A stretch of DNA of 14,077 nt from Deltaproteobacteria bacterium (GCA_019313505.1 JAFDBA010000039.1:1-14077); one strand, 5' to 3'. Shown: positions 1 through 7,578, numbered from the stretch's first letter. Made by a program: numbers and translations. The notes: generated by a model from the letters alone, not told the origin.

Positions 1-229
1 AACAGGTACATATTTAGATAATCCATGTGGAGCCACTTTTGCTGATTATGCCGATGCTGTTGTTTTGGGTGGACTTGCGGGAGGACTAACAGGATCTATG
101 GGTGGAGCTTTTACGGCTGGCGCAGAGATGCTTGGTGCAACTGGTGTTGCCGTGGATGTTGCTTCAGCTATGACAACTACACCTGTCGGGATAGGTTTAG
201 GAATGGGGGCCTCGGCAATAATAAAATAA
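1..229 (+). CDS. C-terminal end of an unidentified Gly/Ala-rich protein (5' truncated by window)
   Basis: An open frame enters from the left edge (first full codon at 2) and ends at TAA 227-229, giving 75 residues. They start TGTYLDNPCGATFADYADAV and continue as a Gly/Ala/Met-rich stretch with several GG and GxxxG-type steps. The last 60 residues are mostly small or hydrophobic, as in membrane-inserting or glycine-zipper segments. No family is recognised. The compositional shift and the small membrane-protein gene 32 bases downstream would suit the tail of a secreted polymorphic toxin with a cognate immunity protein, but that is inference; an ordinary membrane or surface protein is equally possible. 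The reading frame is convincing because it is open throughout with normal codon use, but the function is open. Confidence 0.6.
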   Translation, partial: TGTYLDNPCGATFADYADAVVLGGLAGGLTGSMGGAFTAGAEMLGATGVAVDVASAMTTTPVGIGLGMGASAIIK

Positions 230-261
230 TTTTCTGGTGTTGCTAAGCTTATAAATGAAAT

Positions 262-711
262 ATGGACACAAAAAAACAAGACCTTTATAGTATAAGCCAA
301 CCGGGAATATATATTTTTGTAACAAAACATTTGGGCAAAATATTGCTTTGCTCTTTTTTGTTAATGTTCATGGTTGCAATCGCCTATAAAGAAGATTTTG
401 AATATATAAAAAGACTTTTTCATATTGTTATTGTGTTAAGCGTGATAGGGCTTATTGTTGACAGGTTTCTCAGGAAAGTAGCGTACAGAATCATTATAGA
501 CTTCACTGAGAGCACAATTGAGTTCTATATGTGTAGAAGTGGCGAAGCAAAAAAATATAGCTTTCGTTTAATAAAAGCTATCTCAATAAATAAGTATGTA
601 ATATTTGTTCTTGAGAACGGGAAAATTCTTTATCACCTTGGGCAGAATGAAGAATTTAAACGTTCCATAGATAGATTAAAGACTCACGCAGCCTTCTTTC
701 CCCACGGATGA
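262..711 (+). CDS. Small two-helix membrane protein with cytoplasmic C-terminal domain, function unknown
   Basis: This 149-residue protein has two hydrophobic segments, about residues 26-42 and 52-66. The loop between them is short and charged, and R68-R71-K72 follow the second helix, so both termini should face the cytoplasm. The remaining 80 residues alternate hydrophobic and polar residues in a beta-rich pattern, as in small PH-like or YcxB-type domains of membrane proteins; that resemblance is by eye only. The ATG has only a weak Shine-Dalgarno sequence. The gene begins 32 bases after the preceding truncated gene on the same strand, so the two are probably co-transcribed. A role as immunity or partner protein for the upstream product is possible but not shown by any motif. 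Confidence 0.65.
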   Translation: MDTKKQDLYSISQPGIYIFVTKHLGKILLCSFLLMFMVAIAYKEDFEYIKRLFHIVIVLSVIGLIVDRFLRKVAYRIIIDFTESTIEFYMCRSGEAKKYSFRLIKAISINKYVIFVLENGKILYHLGQNEEFKRSIDRLKTHAAFFPHG

Positions 712-735
712 ACGCCCTCAAAAGGAGATAATAAA

Positions 736-1323
736 ATGAGTTCAACAATACCTACCCGTGAACAGGCTTATAACCTCTTAAGAGAATACAATAAAAATGA
801 AAGCCTTATAAAACACGCTCTTGCAGTTGAAGGAGTGATGCGCTATTTTGCTCGCAAACGAGGAGAGGATGAAGAAAAATGGGGTGTTATCGGTCTGATC
901 CATGACCTTGATTATGAAAAGTTCCCGGAACAACACTGCCAAAAAACCGAGGAAATTTTAAAGGAAAATTCCTGGCCCCAGGAATACATACGAGCGGTAG
1001 TGAGCCATGGTTGGGGAATTTGTTCGGATGTGGAGCCGCAAACAGAGCTTGAAAAGGTTCTTTATGCCATCGACGAACTTACCGGGCTGGTGGTGACAAC
1101 AGCCCTGGTTCGCCCTTCCAAAAGCGTTATGGATCTGAAAGCCAAATCAGTCAGAAAGAAATGGAAAGATAAAAGATTTGCGGCGGGGGTTGACCGATCG
1201 ATCATTGACAAGGGCGCTAAAATGCTGGGCATGGAACTCACAGACCTTATTACGGATACGATCATGGGTATGCGGGAAGTTGCCGAGGAAATCGGCCTAA
1301 AAGGAAGTATATTATCTCTGTGA
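736..1323 (+). CDS. HD-superfamily metal-dependent phosphohydrolase (HDIG type)
   Basis: This is a 195-residue predicted hydrolase of the HD superfamily. The metal-binding constellation is complete: H27 (KHALAVEG), H56-D57 (GLIHDLDYEKFP) and D113 (YAIDELTGL), with a further H91 in VSHGWG. This order matches the small stand-alone HD proteins annotated as predicted HD-superfamily hydrolases (COG2316-like). Family members hydrolyse phosphate esters of nucleotides or related molecules; the substrate cannot be read here. There is no signal peptide or membrane segment, so it should be cytoplasmic. GGAG at 724-727 lies 8 bases before the ATG and fixes the start. The gene lies 24 bases after the preceding membrane-protein gene and may be read through from it, although its strong ribosome site and conserved nature suggest an independent housekeeping role. 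Confidence 0.88.
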   Translation: MSSTIPTREQAYNLLREYNKNESLIKHALAVEGVMRYFARKRGEDEEKWGVIGLIHDLDYEKFPEQHCQKTEEILKENSWPQEYIRAVVSHGWGICSDVEPQTELEKVLYAIDELTGLVVTTALVRPSKSVMDLKAKSVRKKWKDKRFAAGVDRSIIDKGAKMLGMELTDLITDTIMGMREVAEEIGLKGSILSL

Positions 1324-1414
1324 AAAAGATAGGCCTTGTTTTTTTGGCATACGCGCACCCCAGTTTTTGACGTAAACACATATAGTTACAGCATTTGCTA
1401 TTTATAAAATAAAA

Positions 1415-2218
1415 CTATCTGCGAAGATCAGAAATGGTCTTTTTGATTTTCTGAATCAAAGGTTGTTTGATTTGAACTTTCAGATAAAGGTTTCCGGGTG
1501 TTCCTCCGCCTTTTCCATCTTTACCCATTCCCGTTAGCCTTATTCTCTGCCCATCCCTGACTCCCGGCGGTATTTTGACGACCAGTTTTTTAGACTTTTT
1601 TTTAAGAAAATACGCGTAAGGACCTCCTTTTTGCGCCTGTATGGGACTCAAACGAATGACATCATTAATATCAACACCATTTTCCGGCAACTCAACACCG
1701 CTGATCTTTTTTAAAACATACCGGGACAGTTTCCCAACTTTGCCCGGCAGTGGAAACCGTGATTGATCGTATTTCCCTCTTTTCAAAGGACCTGTAAAGA
1801 CAAATCCTCCGGCAAACATGCCGGGTCTCTTAAATTTGAAGCTTTGGTATTCTTTGCCATAAAATTCTTTGAAGATATCGTCAAAATTCCTGAATCCAAA
1901 TGCTTTGGCCATTTCCTCAAAAACATGATTAATATCCGAGCCGCTGAAAATGTCCTGTTCAGAATAATTGTTTCTAAACCGGCTGTAGGCAGAAGACCCG
2001 AACTGCTGCCTCAATGCATCATATTCACGCCTTTTCTCCGGAGCCGAGAGAACAGCGTAGGCTTCATTAACAATCTTCATTTTTTCAGCAGTCTCCGGAT
2101 GCTCCTTGTTTCGATCCGGATGATATTTAAAGGCCAGCTTCCGGTAAGCCTCTTTAATCTGCTTTGGGGCGGCATTTTTATCCACACCTAAAATCTGATA
2201 ATAATCTCTTTGTGTCAT
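1415..2218 (-). CDS. DnaJ-like co-chaperone, CbpA-type without zinc finger
   Basis: This 267-residue J-domain protein should stimulate the ATPase of a DnaK-type Hsp70 and deliver substrates to it. Residues 5-67 are a full J domain (YYQILGVDKNA..., HPD at 33-35). Residues 70-150 form an aromatic and Gly-containing linker with FDDIFKEFYG. There is no CxxCxGxG zinc-finger repeat, so it is class B. The C-terminal part retains the peptide-binding beta domain signature (VKIPPGVRDGQRIRLTGMGK, then GNLYLKVQI). At 267 residues it is shorter than CbpA (about 306), and the first beta domain looks reduced to a basic stretch around residues 155-215. No clear Shine-Dalgarno sequence precedes the ATG. It faces away from the HD gene and is followed on its strand by nothing before that gene's 3' end. 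Confidence 0.88.
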   Translation of the reverse strand: MTQRDYYQILGVDKNAAPKQIKEAYRKLAFKYHPDRNKEHPETAEKMKIVNEAYAVLSAPEKRREYDALRQQFGSSAYSRFRNNYSEQDIFSGSDINHVFEEMAKAFGFRNFDDIFKEFYGKEYQSFKFKRPGMFAGGFVFTGPLKRGKYDQSRFPLPGKVGKLSRYVLKKISGVELPENGVDINDVIRLSPIQAQKGGPYAYFLKKKSKKLVVKIPPGVRDGQRIRLTGMGKDGKGGGTPGNLYLKVQIKQPLIQKIKKTISDLRR

Positions 2219-2483
2219 TATGTTTGCAACTTGTCAGTTATACGTATTGAAAATTCTACAACTTATCGAAGTGACAGATTTTTTAATAGCAACCTGTTTT
2301 TGTCGTCATAATGGAAGTATGGAATATTGGGGGCAAGGGCGGAAATAAACCAGTTTAATTATAAAAAATTCCTTCAAACCCATCATTTCATTATTCCAAT
2401 TGGGGCGAAGCCCCTAAGTTCATCCTTTGTGTCTTAGAGCCTTTGTGGCAAACATTTTTGGTTTCGGCTTGTTCGGGTTAGGA
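2219..2483. other. Intergenic stretch with dispersed-repeat words, no gene seen
   Basis: The 265 bases between the UPF0173 3' end and the J-protein start hold no credible ORF. The part at about 2422-2450 (ctttgtgtcttagagcctt, then tgtggcaaac) reads like a dispersed non-coding repeat, and a shortened relative appears inverted at 6741-6760. The segment 2465-2481 (cggcttgttcgggttag) directly behind the UPF0173 stop matches 14 of 17 bases of 10200-10216, inside the end of the radical SAM gene. No terminator hairpin with a T-run is evident. Confidence 0.4.
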
Positions 2484-3167
2484 TTAAAGTTCCAGAAAAT
2501 CACCGGGCTTCATTACAGTGACCTTTGCCGAGGTCTCTTTTTCCACTTTGGCGGCCCAGCTATACGGATCCTGTTTGATCACATCAAACGTATCATAGTG
2601 AACAGGAACTACCTGCTCCGGTTCTATAAGCTTGACTGCCCTCAAAGCATCATCGGGCCCCATGGTAAAGTTGTCACCAATGGGCAAGATGGCCAGGTCG
2701 ATTCCTTCTTCACCGATAAGTTTCATATCAAAGAAAAGGCCTGTGTCGCAGGCATGATATATCTTTTTACCCTGTATGTAAAACAAAAAACCACATGGAT
2801 TGCCGCCGTAAGAGCCATCCGGAAGGGAGGATCCGTGCTGAGCAATAGTTAATTTTACACGGCCCCAGGGATAATCAAAGCCCCCACCGATATGCTGGGG
2901 ATGAACTTTTTCGATTCCCCTGTTCACTATCCAGTTGTGAATTTCAAAATTTGAGATCACGGTTGCCCCGGTTCGCTTTGCAATTTCTATGGTATCCCCC
3001 AGATGATCCCCGTGCCCGTGTGAAACAAGGATATAATCCGTCTCTACCTCGTCTGCTTGAACAGGAGACAAGGGATTGCCGCTAAGGAAGGGATCTACCA
3101 GTAGCTTTGCCTTGTCGGTTTCAATTAAAAAACAAGCATGTCCGTACCAGGTAATCTTCAGTGTCAT
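2484..3167 (-). CDS. UPF0173 family metal-dependent hydrolase (metallo-beta-lactamase fold)
   Basis: This 227-residue protein has the full length and motifs of the UPF0173 family. GHACF lies at 9-13, and the metallo-beta-lactamase motif HGHGDHLGD at 50-58 supplies H50, H52, D54 and H55. H111 (AQHGSS), D141 (YHACDTGLF) and H189 (VPVHYDTF) complete the dinuclear metal site. The physiological substrate of the family is not established; UlaG-like lactonases are relatives. There is no signal peptide. A very strong Shine-Dalgarno sequence (AAAGGAGGT, complement of 3173-3181) sits 5 bases before the ATG and fixes the start. The 3' end runs directly into a repeat-like word. It is transcribed in the same direction as the downstream J-protein, but the 265-base gap argues against tight coupling. 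Confidence 0.92.
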   Translation of the reverse strand: MTLKITWYGHACFLIETDKAKLLVDPFLSGNPLSPVQADEVETDYILVSHGHGDHLGDTIEIAKRTGATVISNFEIHNWIVNRGIEKVHPQHIGGGFDYPWGRVKLTIAQHGSSLPDGSYGGNPCGFLFYIQGKKIYHACDTGLFFDMKLIGEEGIDLAILPIGDNFTMGPDDALRAVKLIEPEQVVPVHYDTFDVIKQDPYSWAAKVEKETSAKVTVMKPGDFLEL

Positions 3168-3172
3168 TTAGG

Positions 3173-3181
3173 ACCTCCTTT
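3173..3181 (-). promoter_or_regulatory. Strong ribosome binding site of the UPF0173 gene
   Basis: On the minus strand this reads AAAGGAGGT, nearly a perfect complement to the 16S 3' end, 5 bases before the start codon at 3167. It is the strongest such site in the window and decides the start. Confidence 0.8.
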
Positions 3182-3211
3182 TGTTAAAACTTTTTTATCA
3201 TTTAAAATCTT

Positions 3212-3420
3212 GACGGCGTCGTAAAAAGTCATATCAACATGGTTCCCAAAAATCTAATTTATTGGACATATTGAACATATAATGATATGTTTACGTAATC
3301 TGCAAGAAATTATGTTTAAAAGTCAACCCTTAAAAAATGATTTGCAATAGAAGTTTTTATGCATAATCCGTAACAGGTGTTGAATATATATTTCAAAATA
3401 TGACTTTTTACGAGACTGCC
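3212..3420. mobile_element. MITE-like element with 16-bp perfect terminal inverted repeats
   Basis: The left arm 3219-3234 (tcgtaaaaagtcatat) is repeated exactly in inverted orientation at 3398-3413 (atatgactttttacga). Partial complementarity continues outward to about 3212 and 3420. The roughly 165-base interior is AT-rich with no ORF. Short non-coding segments bounded by inverted repeats fit miniature inverted-repeat transposable elements. The right edge ends one base before the start codon at 3422, so the element probably supplies the leader of the 774-aa gene. No target-site duplication is obvious. A structural regulatory repeat is the alternative. Confidence 0.6.
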
Positions 3421-3421
3421 A

Positions 3422-5746
3422 ATGTTTGGATTCTTCTCAAAATCATCCGGCCTGAAAGACTTACCGCTTGAAACTTATTCGGTAGAGTTTTCCTTGGACA
3501 AACTGGTTCCGGGTGTGGATAATATTCACTACGATGTCCACCTGAGTCCGGTGCTTTGCAAATCAGCCTATAAAGTAATACGCCGGCTTCTTGGTAAACA
3601 TGCCAATGTTGAAAAGCTTCTGGATATAGATAGAGCATCGAGCCCGGCCAAGGAAAGAGATGACTTCAAACGTCTTTGCAGTGATGTGTTGCAAGAGGCG
3701 ATCAATAAAGCAAAGTCAGACTCCGAAATCCAAATAGACCTTATTGCTCAGATTGCAATTGTAAAGATGTTAACAGAAGAAATTCAGCTTCAGTTTAAAA
3801 CATTGATAGATTATCTCAATAATTATGCTCGAAAACTAAACAATATTGCTCAAAAATATGAAATATCAAAAAACCTCAGCCTAAGTAAATATGTACAAAT
3901 AAAAGAAAAATTGTCTGATATCCAGCAGCACAAGAACTTGATTTTGCTTAATGTGGGCAAAGAGCTTTTCGGGTATCTGATTGATGTTCAGCATAAAGAC
4001 TTAAAAGAAATGCGTGAGGCAATTTTAGGAATCGAGATAAATCTTCCGGATGATGTTTTTTACAACCCCATACTCCATGTAGAAAATCCTTTTGACGATT
4101 TCTTTATGATAAATGAATACATATTGCTTGGCCATCGTTTTGAAGATCCGGATAATTACAATAGGTTATTATTTTTAGTTAGAGATTTTTTAAGAAATAT
4201 TCTCCTGAAAATCTTTTTGAAAAATTTGTCAGCTTCGGAACGATCAAAACAGAGCATAAAAATTGTCAGCCAGAAGATTGAAAAAACAGCAAAAGATGAT
4301 CCCAATACCCGCTATCAGGAAATAGACATCTGGTTAAAACACATTGATAACATTGACATTCTGTTCAACAGCTTTCAATCAAAGGAGCGTTATAAAACCC
4401 TAAAAAGACAAAATAAAACCGGAAAAGAGCTTCTAAACCTAAAAAAGCAGGCTAAACAACAAGAAAAACTTTTAAACTATATTTACAGAAAATTTAAGAG
4501 GGCAGATCTTATTAAAAGAATCACGGCAGCTTATGAAATGCAGTCGATTTATCTTGACTATTGTCCTCCGCTGGTACCACACCAGGTTTTACAATTTCTG
4601 ACCAAACCAAGACAAAGGCGGGCGATTGTAAAGCAATTTAATCGATTAAAAGGATTTTATGGGAAATCCTTTTCCCTGACGCCTCTGAAAAGAAAAATAA
4701 AGCATCTGAAACAAGTTACCACGCAGGACAAAAAAAAGTATTTAATACGATTTCTCAACGGTTTTGCCCGTTATCACAGAGACTTTCAAAATTTTACTAT
4801 GCTTAAACAAGCCATAGACTCTATGAACCTGGTTTCGGATAAAAAGATTATCGATCTGTCTCGCGAAAATCGTCTCCTTTATGAGTTTTTACTGCCCAAC
4901 GAAAACGAACAGGTGTTCGAAGCAAAGCCGATCATTAATCATGTGATCATCAAGGCAGATCTGCGTAACTCCACGGATATTACCTGTCAGATGAAGAAAA
5001 GAAAATTGAATCCAGCATCATTCTTTGGCCTCAATTTTTTTGTTCCCATAACCGATATTTTATTTAAATATGCTGCCGAAAAGGTGTTTATTGAGGGTGA
5101 TGCGATTATCCTGTCGATAATCGAGCACGAAGATACACTCAAAGGATGGTACTGCGTTGCGCGTGCCTGCGGACTTGCAATCAAAATGCTTCTTATCGTG
5201 CAGCGATATAATGAAAATAGCATACAACACAATCTTCCGATACTCGAACTGGGAATCGGCATTTGTTATAATGACAGTCCTCCTACTTTCCTTTTTGATG
5301 AAGATAAGCGAATTATGATCTCACCGGCAATCAATGCCGCTGACCGGATGTCTAAATGCACAAAGCTTTTTCGCAAACCGACCTTCAATCATAAAAAACC
5401 TTTTAATCTTTACCTCTATAAATCAGCATCAGAAAAAGGTCCTGTTGACGCTACAGATGATATGTTATTGCGTTATAATATAAATGGTATTGAATTGGAC
5501 GCCGCCGGTTTTGAGAAGCTATCAAAAGAGATCGACTTAAAGTCAATAGAATGTTCCATCCCGGACCTGCAAAAGGAGAAAATTAAAATTCATACAGGAA
5601 AATTTCCCACAGTAACAGGAGAGTATCAGAGTTTAGTAATACGGGAGGCTCGTATTCCGGAAATTGACCCTGATGAATTACGTGTTATCCGGCTGACGGA
5701 TCAAAAATACTATGAAGTGTGTACACATCCGCTGCTTTATAAATGA
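3422..5746 (+). CDS. Large protein with C-terminal class III nucleotidyl cyclase homology domain
   Basis: This is a 774-residue cytoplasmic protein without signal peptide or membrane segment. Residues 1-490 are charged and mostly helical (coiled-coil-like around 120-175 and 300-375) and match no family I recognise. Residues about 505-700 read as a class III adenylate/guanylate cyclase homology domain. VIIKADLRNST carries the first metal Asp (D513), EKVFIEGDAI the second (D560), LELGIGICY is the usual beta strand, and SPAINAADRMSK carries the transition-state Asn and Arg (N638, R642). The spacings, 47 residues between the Asps and N-x3-R, are canonical. The position that is Asp in adenylate cyclases, seven before the Asn, is I631, and the usual purine-binding Lys is not evident, so specificity or even activity is uncertain. 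The start has no Shine-Dalgarno sequence. A stop at 3401 limits any upstream extension to seven codons, and the ATG abuts an inverted-repeat element. Confidence 0.75.
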   Translation: MFGFFSKSSGLKDLPLETYSVEFSLDKLVPGVDNIHYDVHLSPVLCKSAYKVIRRLLGKHANVEKLLDIDRASSPAKERDDFKRLCSDVLQEAINKAKSDSEIQIDLIAQIAIVKMLTEEIQLQFKTLIDYLNNYARKLNNIAQKYEISKNLSLSKYVQIKEKLSDIQQHKNLILLNVGKELFGYLIDVQHKDLKEMREAILGIEINLPDDVFYNPILHVENPFDDFFMINEYILLGHRFEDPDNYNRLLFLVRDFLRNILLKIFLKNLSASERSKQSIKIVSQKIEKTAKDDPNTRYQEIDIWLKHIDNIDILFNSFQSKERYKTLKRQNKTGKELLNLKKQAKQQEKLLNYIYRKFKRADLIKRITAAYEMQSIYLDYCPPLVPHQVLQFLTKPRQRRAIVKQFNRLKGFYGKSFSLTPLKRKIKHLKQVTTQDKKKYLIRFLNGFARYHRDFQNFTMLKQAIDSMNLVSDKKIIDLSRENRLLYEFLLPNENEQVFEAKPIINHVIIKADLRNSTDITCQMKKRKLNPASFFGLNFFVPITDILFKYAAEKVFIEGDAIILSIIEHEDTLKGWYCVARACGLAIKMLLIVQRYNENSIQHNLPILELGIGICYNDSPPTFLFDEDKRIMISPAINAADRMSKCTKLFRKPTFNHKKPFNLYLYKSASEKGPVDATDDMLLRYNINGIELDAAGFEKLSKEIDLKSIECSIPDLQKEKIKIHTGKFPTVTGEYQSLVIREARIPEIDPDELRVIRLTDQKYYEVCTHPLLYK

Positions 5747-5775
5747 GTCTGTTGACAACGGTGTATTTCAATTTT

Positions 5776-6672
5776 TTATGGATGATGAGAACGGAAAAAA
5801 AATAGAAGGCTCTCCACCAGTTTGGCCATAAAGTCGTAGTCCAACCTGTCCATGGTATCTGATGCCCTGTGATAATGAGGATTCCGGAAAAAAGCTGTAT
5901 CCGTAATCATGACAGCCTTGTAACCCCGATCCCAGAAGGAAGAATGGTCGCTGAGTCTCACCGAAGGAAGCAGGAAACCTCCCAATGGAACAGTCAGCTT
6001 AATCACCGGAAGTTCCTGGTTTTTGCGAAAAGCATTGAATAAAGCCTCTGTAAAACCTCTGGAGCTTAAATTTCCCACAATGCCGATAAAATCTCCCTGC
6101 TCTGGATAGCCTAAAAACATCAACGGAAACGGATAGCTCTGGCAGCCCGAATCATGGCAGGTGTACCCCACCATCTCCAGACAAATCATGCCGTCTATCT
6201 GTTCTTTTTCTTTCAAGGCCTTCATGGCATAAACCCTGCTTCCCATATGCCGTGTGCCGAAAGCCGGCGGTTCTTCCAGAGCAAAGGAAACGAATTTCAC
6301 TGCCAGGTCAAGTTCCTGATGATCTTTCACCGCCTTCAAATTCCGGGCAGTCTCCAGTTGGACGGCGATGGCACTGGCGTTATCATCAGCGCCAACTGTT
6401 CCGGCTACTGAATCATAGTGGGCCCCCACAATATAACGTTTTGTGGGATTTTCACAAAAAGAGATTTCCGCCACCACATTCGCAACCGTATAATTCCGGT
6501 ATTGGTAGGGTTCACAATATGCCGGTATGTCGATATCTTGATAGAATGTTTCGATGTATTCTTGGGTCTTTTTAAGATTGTCAGGTAATAAAACACTACG
6601 TTCACCAATGGTCAGCGTTAGCATTCTGAGATGGTCCTGCAATCGTTCAGCCGTTTTTTCAATGTTAATCAT
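5776..6672 (-). CDS. M28-family zinc aminopeptidase-like protein
   Basis: A predicted dinuclear zinc exopeptidase of family M28, 298 residues from the chosen start. The metal and catalytic set is visible: H85 (GAHYDS), D96/D97 (GADDNASA), the catalytic Glu pair E133-E134 (ALEEPPAFG), E166 (CLEMVGY) and H268 (NPHYHRASDT). This spacing is typical of the family, which removes N-terminal residues or acts on related amides such as glutaminyl substrates. The frame is open 12 codons upstream to 6708. However, the ATG at 6672 has GGGAG (complement within 6681-6687) 8 bases ahead and starts directly at MINIEKTAERL, so it is preferred. Most M28 enzymes are exported; no signal peptide or lipobox is seen here with either start. 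It converges with the cyclase-homology gene, leaving only 29 bases between stops. Confidence 0.9.
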   Translation of the reverse strand: MINIEKTAERLQDHLRMLTLTIGERSVLLPDNLKKTQEYIETFYQDIDIPAYCEPYQYRNYTVANVVAEISFCENPTKRYIVGAHYDSVAGTVGADDNASAIAVQLETARNLKAVKDHQELDLAVKFVSFALEEPPAFGTRHMGSRVYAMKALKEKEQIDGMICLEMVGYTCHDSGCQSYPFPLMFLGYPEQGDFIGIVGNLSSRGFTEALFNAFRKNQELPVIKLTVPLGGFLLPSVRLSDHSSFWDRGYKAVMITDTAFFRNPHYHRASDTMDRLDYDFMAKLVESLLFFFRSHHP

Positions 6673-6840
6673 TAATATTTTCTCCCTATCAATGCCGCCT
6701 GAGCACATTGTAAAAATAGTAAGGAAAATAGTAAACCTTCAGCCACGAAGACACCAAAGATTACAATATAATTCTTTATAATGCCATTATCAAAACACAT
6801 TTTATCCATCATCCTTTTTGCTTTAACAACTTGATAATAT

Positions 6841-6951
6841 AGGAATTTCCTTTTTTGGACACAGATGGACAAAGATTGTCAAGATTTTTAAATTATCAAA
6901 TAACAATATTATCTGTGTATATCTGCGAAAATCTGCGTCCTACTTAACTTG
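6841..6951. repeat. Dispersed intergenic repeat, copy 1 (uninterrupted)
   Basis: This segment begins aggaatttccttttttggac and continues through caagattttt, atctgtgtatatctgcgaaa and atctgcgtcc to ttaacttga. The same words recur in the same order and orientation at 12101-12318, where they are interrupted by two insertions. It is rich in cacagat/atctgtg words, so the RNA could fold back on itself. There is no coding potential. Confidence 0.75.
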
Positions 6952-6976
6952 ATTTATTATAAATATCTGTTATAAT
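6949..6976 (+). promoter_or_regulatory. Sigma70-type promoter upstream of the nucleotidyltransferase cassette
   Basis: TTGATT at 6949-6954 and a consensus TATAAT at 6971-6976 are separated by 16 bases. The promoter begins at the end of the dispersed repeat, whose last bases supply part of the -35 box. Transcription would start near 6983 and run into the small ORF at 7013 and the nucleotidyltransferase at 7123. Confidence 0.55.
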
Positions 6977-7012
6977 ACTTGTATATTATCAACATTAACG
7001 CTCTACGGGACA

Positions 7013-7108
7013 ATGGATAAAACAATATCCATTAGCCACCAGAGTTATAGAGAAATCAAAAGCCTTTCGAGTATAGTGAAAGATAACATGATCAATATGA
7101 TCGGCTAA
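7013..7108 (+). CDS. Possible 31-aa ORF resembling the start of an RHH/VapB-type antitoxin
   Basis: ATG 7013 opens a 31-codon frame (MDKTISISHQSYREIKSLSS, then IVKDNMINMIG) ending at TAA 7106-7108. It lies between a good promoter and the nucleotidyltransferase, 14 bases before that gene's ATG. The opening pattern, TISIS followed by a Tyr/Lys-rich helix, is like the beta strand and first helix of ribbon-helix-helix or VapB-type antitoxins, but it stops where a full-length one (70-80 residues) would continue. It may therefore be a truncated relic, a leader peptide or a coincidence. The ribosome site (cgggac) is weak. Confidence 0.35.
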   Translation: MDKTISISHQSYREIKSLSSIVKDNMINMIG

Positions 7109-7122
7109 CAGAGAAGAAATCA

Positions 7123-7578
7123 ATGAATATCTTCGATGAATTTACAGAAATAATCAAACATATTGCACGTGAAAAGATACGGTATGCCCTGGTTGGTGGC
7201 GTCGCAATGGCATTTTATACAGAACCTCGATTTACCCAAGATATTGACCTGTTGATAGAGCCAAATGATTTTGAAAAAGTTAGTTTGATATTAGAAAAAA
7301 ATGGGTATTTTGAATCAGCAGAACCATGGACATTTAAAGCCACTCCTTTGACCCTGCATCGTTTTTTAAAGGTTATAGAAAATGACCAAATGATTATAGA
7401 CCTTTTAGTAGCAGGAGAAGAAAAACATTTAAAAATCATTCAGAATGCGATTGAGGCCCAGGGTGAATATGGAATTGTCTATGTTGCTGAAAAATCTGAT
7501 ATTATTTGGTTAAAAAGGAAAAGAAATTCACTTCAGGACCAAGCTGACATTGAAAGGTTAGCGAATGAAGAAGATTGA
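7123..7578 (+). CDS. Minimal nucleotidyltransferase (MNT/AbiEii-like fold)
   Basis: This 151-residue protein belongs to the polymerase-beta-type nucleotidyltransferase superfamily. ALVGGVAMAFY (22-32) is the GG helix-turn, TQDIDLLI (38-45) gives the metal Asp pair D40 and D42, and D93 in MIIDLLVAG fits the third carboxylate. Length and motif order match small stand-alone nucleotidyltransferases of toxin-antitoxin and abortive-infection modules (AbiEii, MNT or DUF6036 groups), which transfer a nucleotide to RNA or to a partner protein. GAGAAG at 7111-7116 precedes the ATG. A promoter lies at 6949-6976, and a 48-aa frame overlaps the 3' end by 14 bases, suggesting translational coupling to a partner. 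The target is unknown. Whether this is the toxin or the antitoxin half cannot be told from sequence. Confidence 0.82.
   Translation: MNIFDEFTEIIKHIAREKIRYALVGGVAMAFYTEPRFTQDIDLLIEPNDFEKVSLILEKNGYFESAEPWTFKATPLTLHRFLKVIENDQMIIDLLVAGEEKHLKIIQNAIEAQGEYGIVYVAEKSDIIWLKRKRNSLQDQADIERLANEED

Larger units (their letters stand above)
6673..7012. other. Intergenic region holding a dispersed repeat and a promoter
   Basis: No credible gene lies here. The region holds the M28 ribosome site (6681-6687), a shortened repeat word at 6741-6760 (agccacgaagacaccaaaga), repeat copy 1 at 6841-6951 and a sigma70-like promoter at 6949-6976, the latter two entered separately. Confidence 0.5.

Noticed and set aside
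1324..1360. A-run, aggcct and T-run after the HD gene as a terminator
   Set aside because: The palindrome has no loop and little GC, so a stable stem is not convincing.
6154..6781. Several plus-strand frames opposite the M28 gene
   Set aside because: They lack ribosome sites and family resemblance and lie entirely opposite a gene with a complete catalytic motif set.
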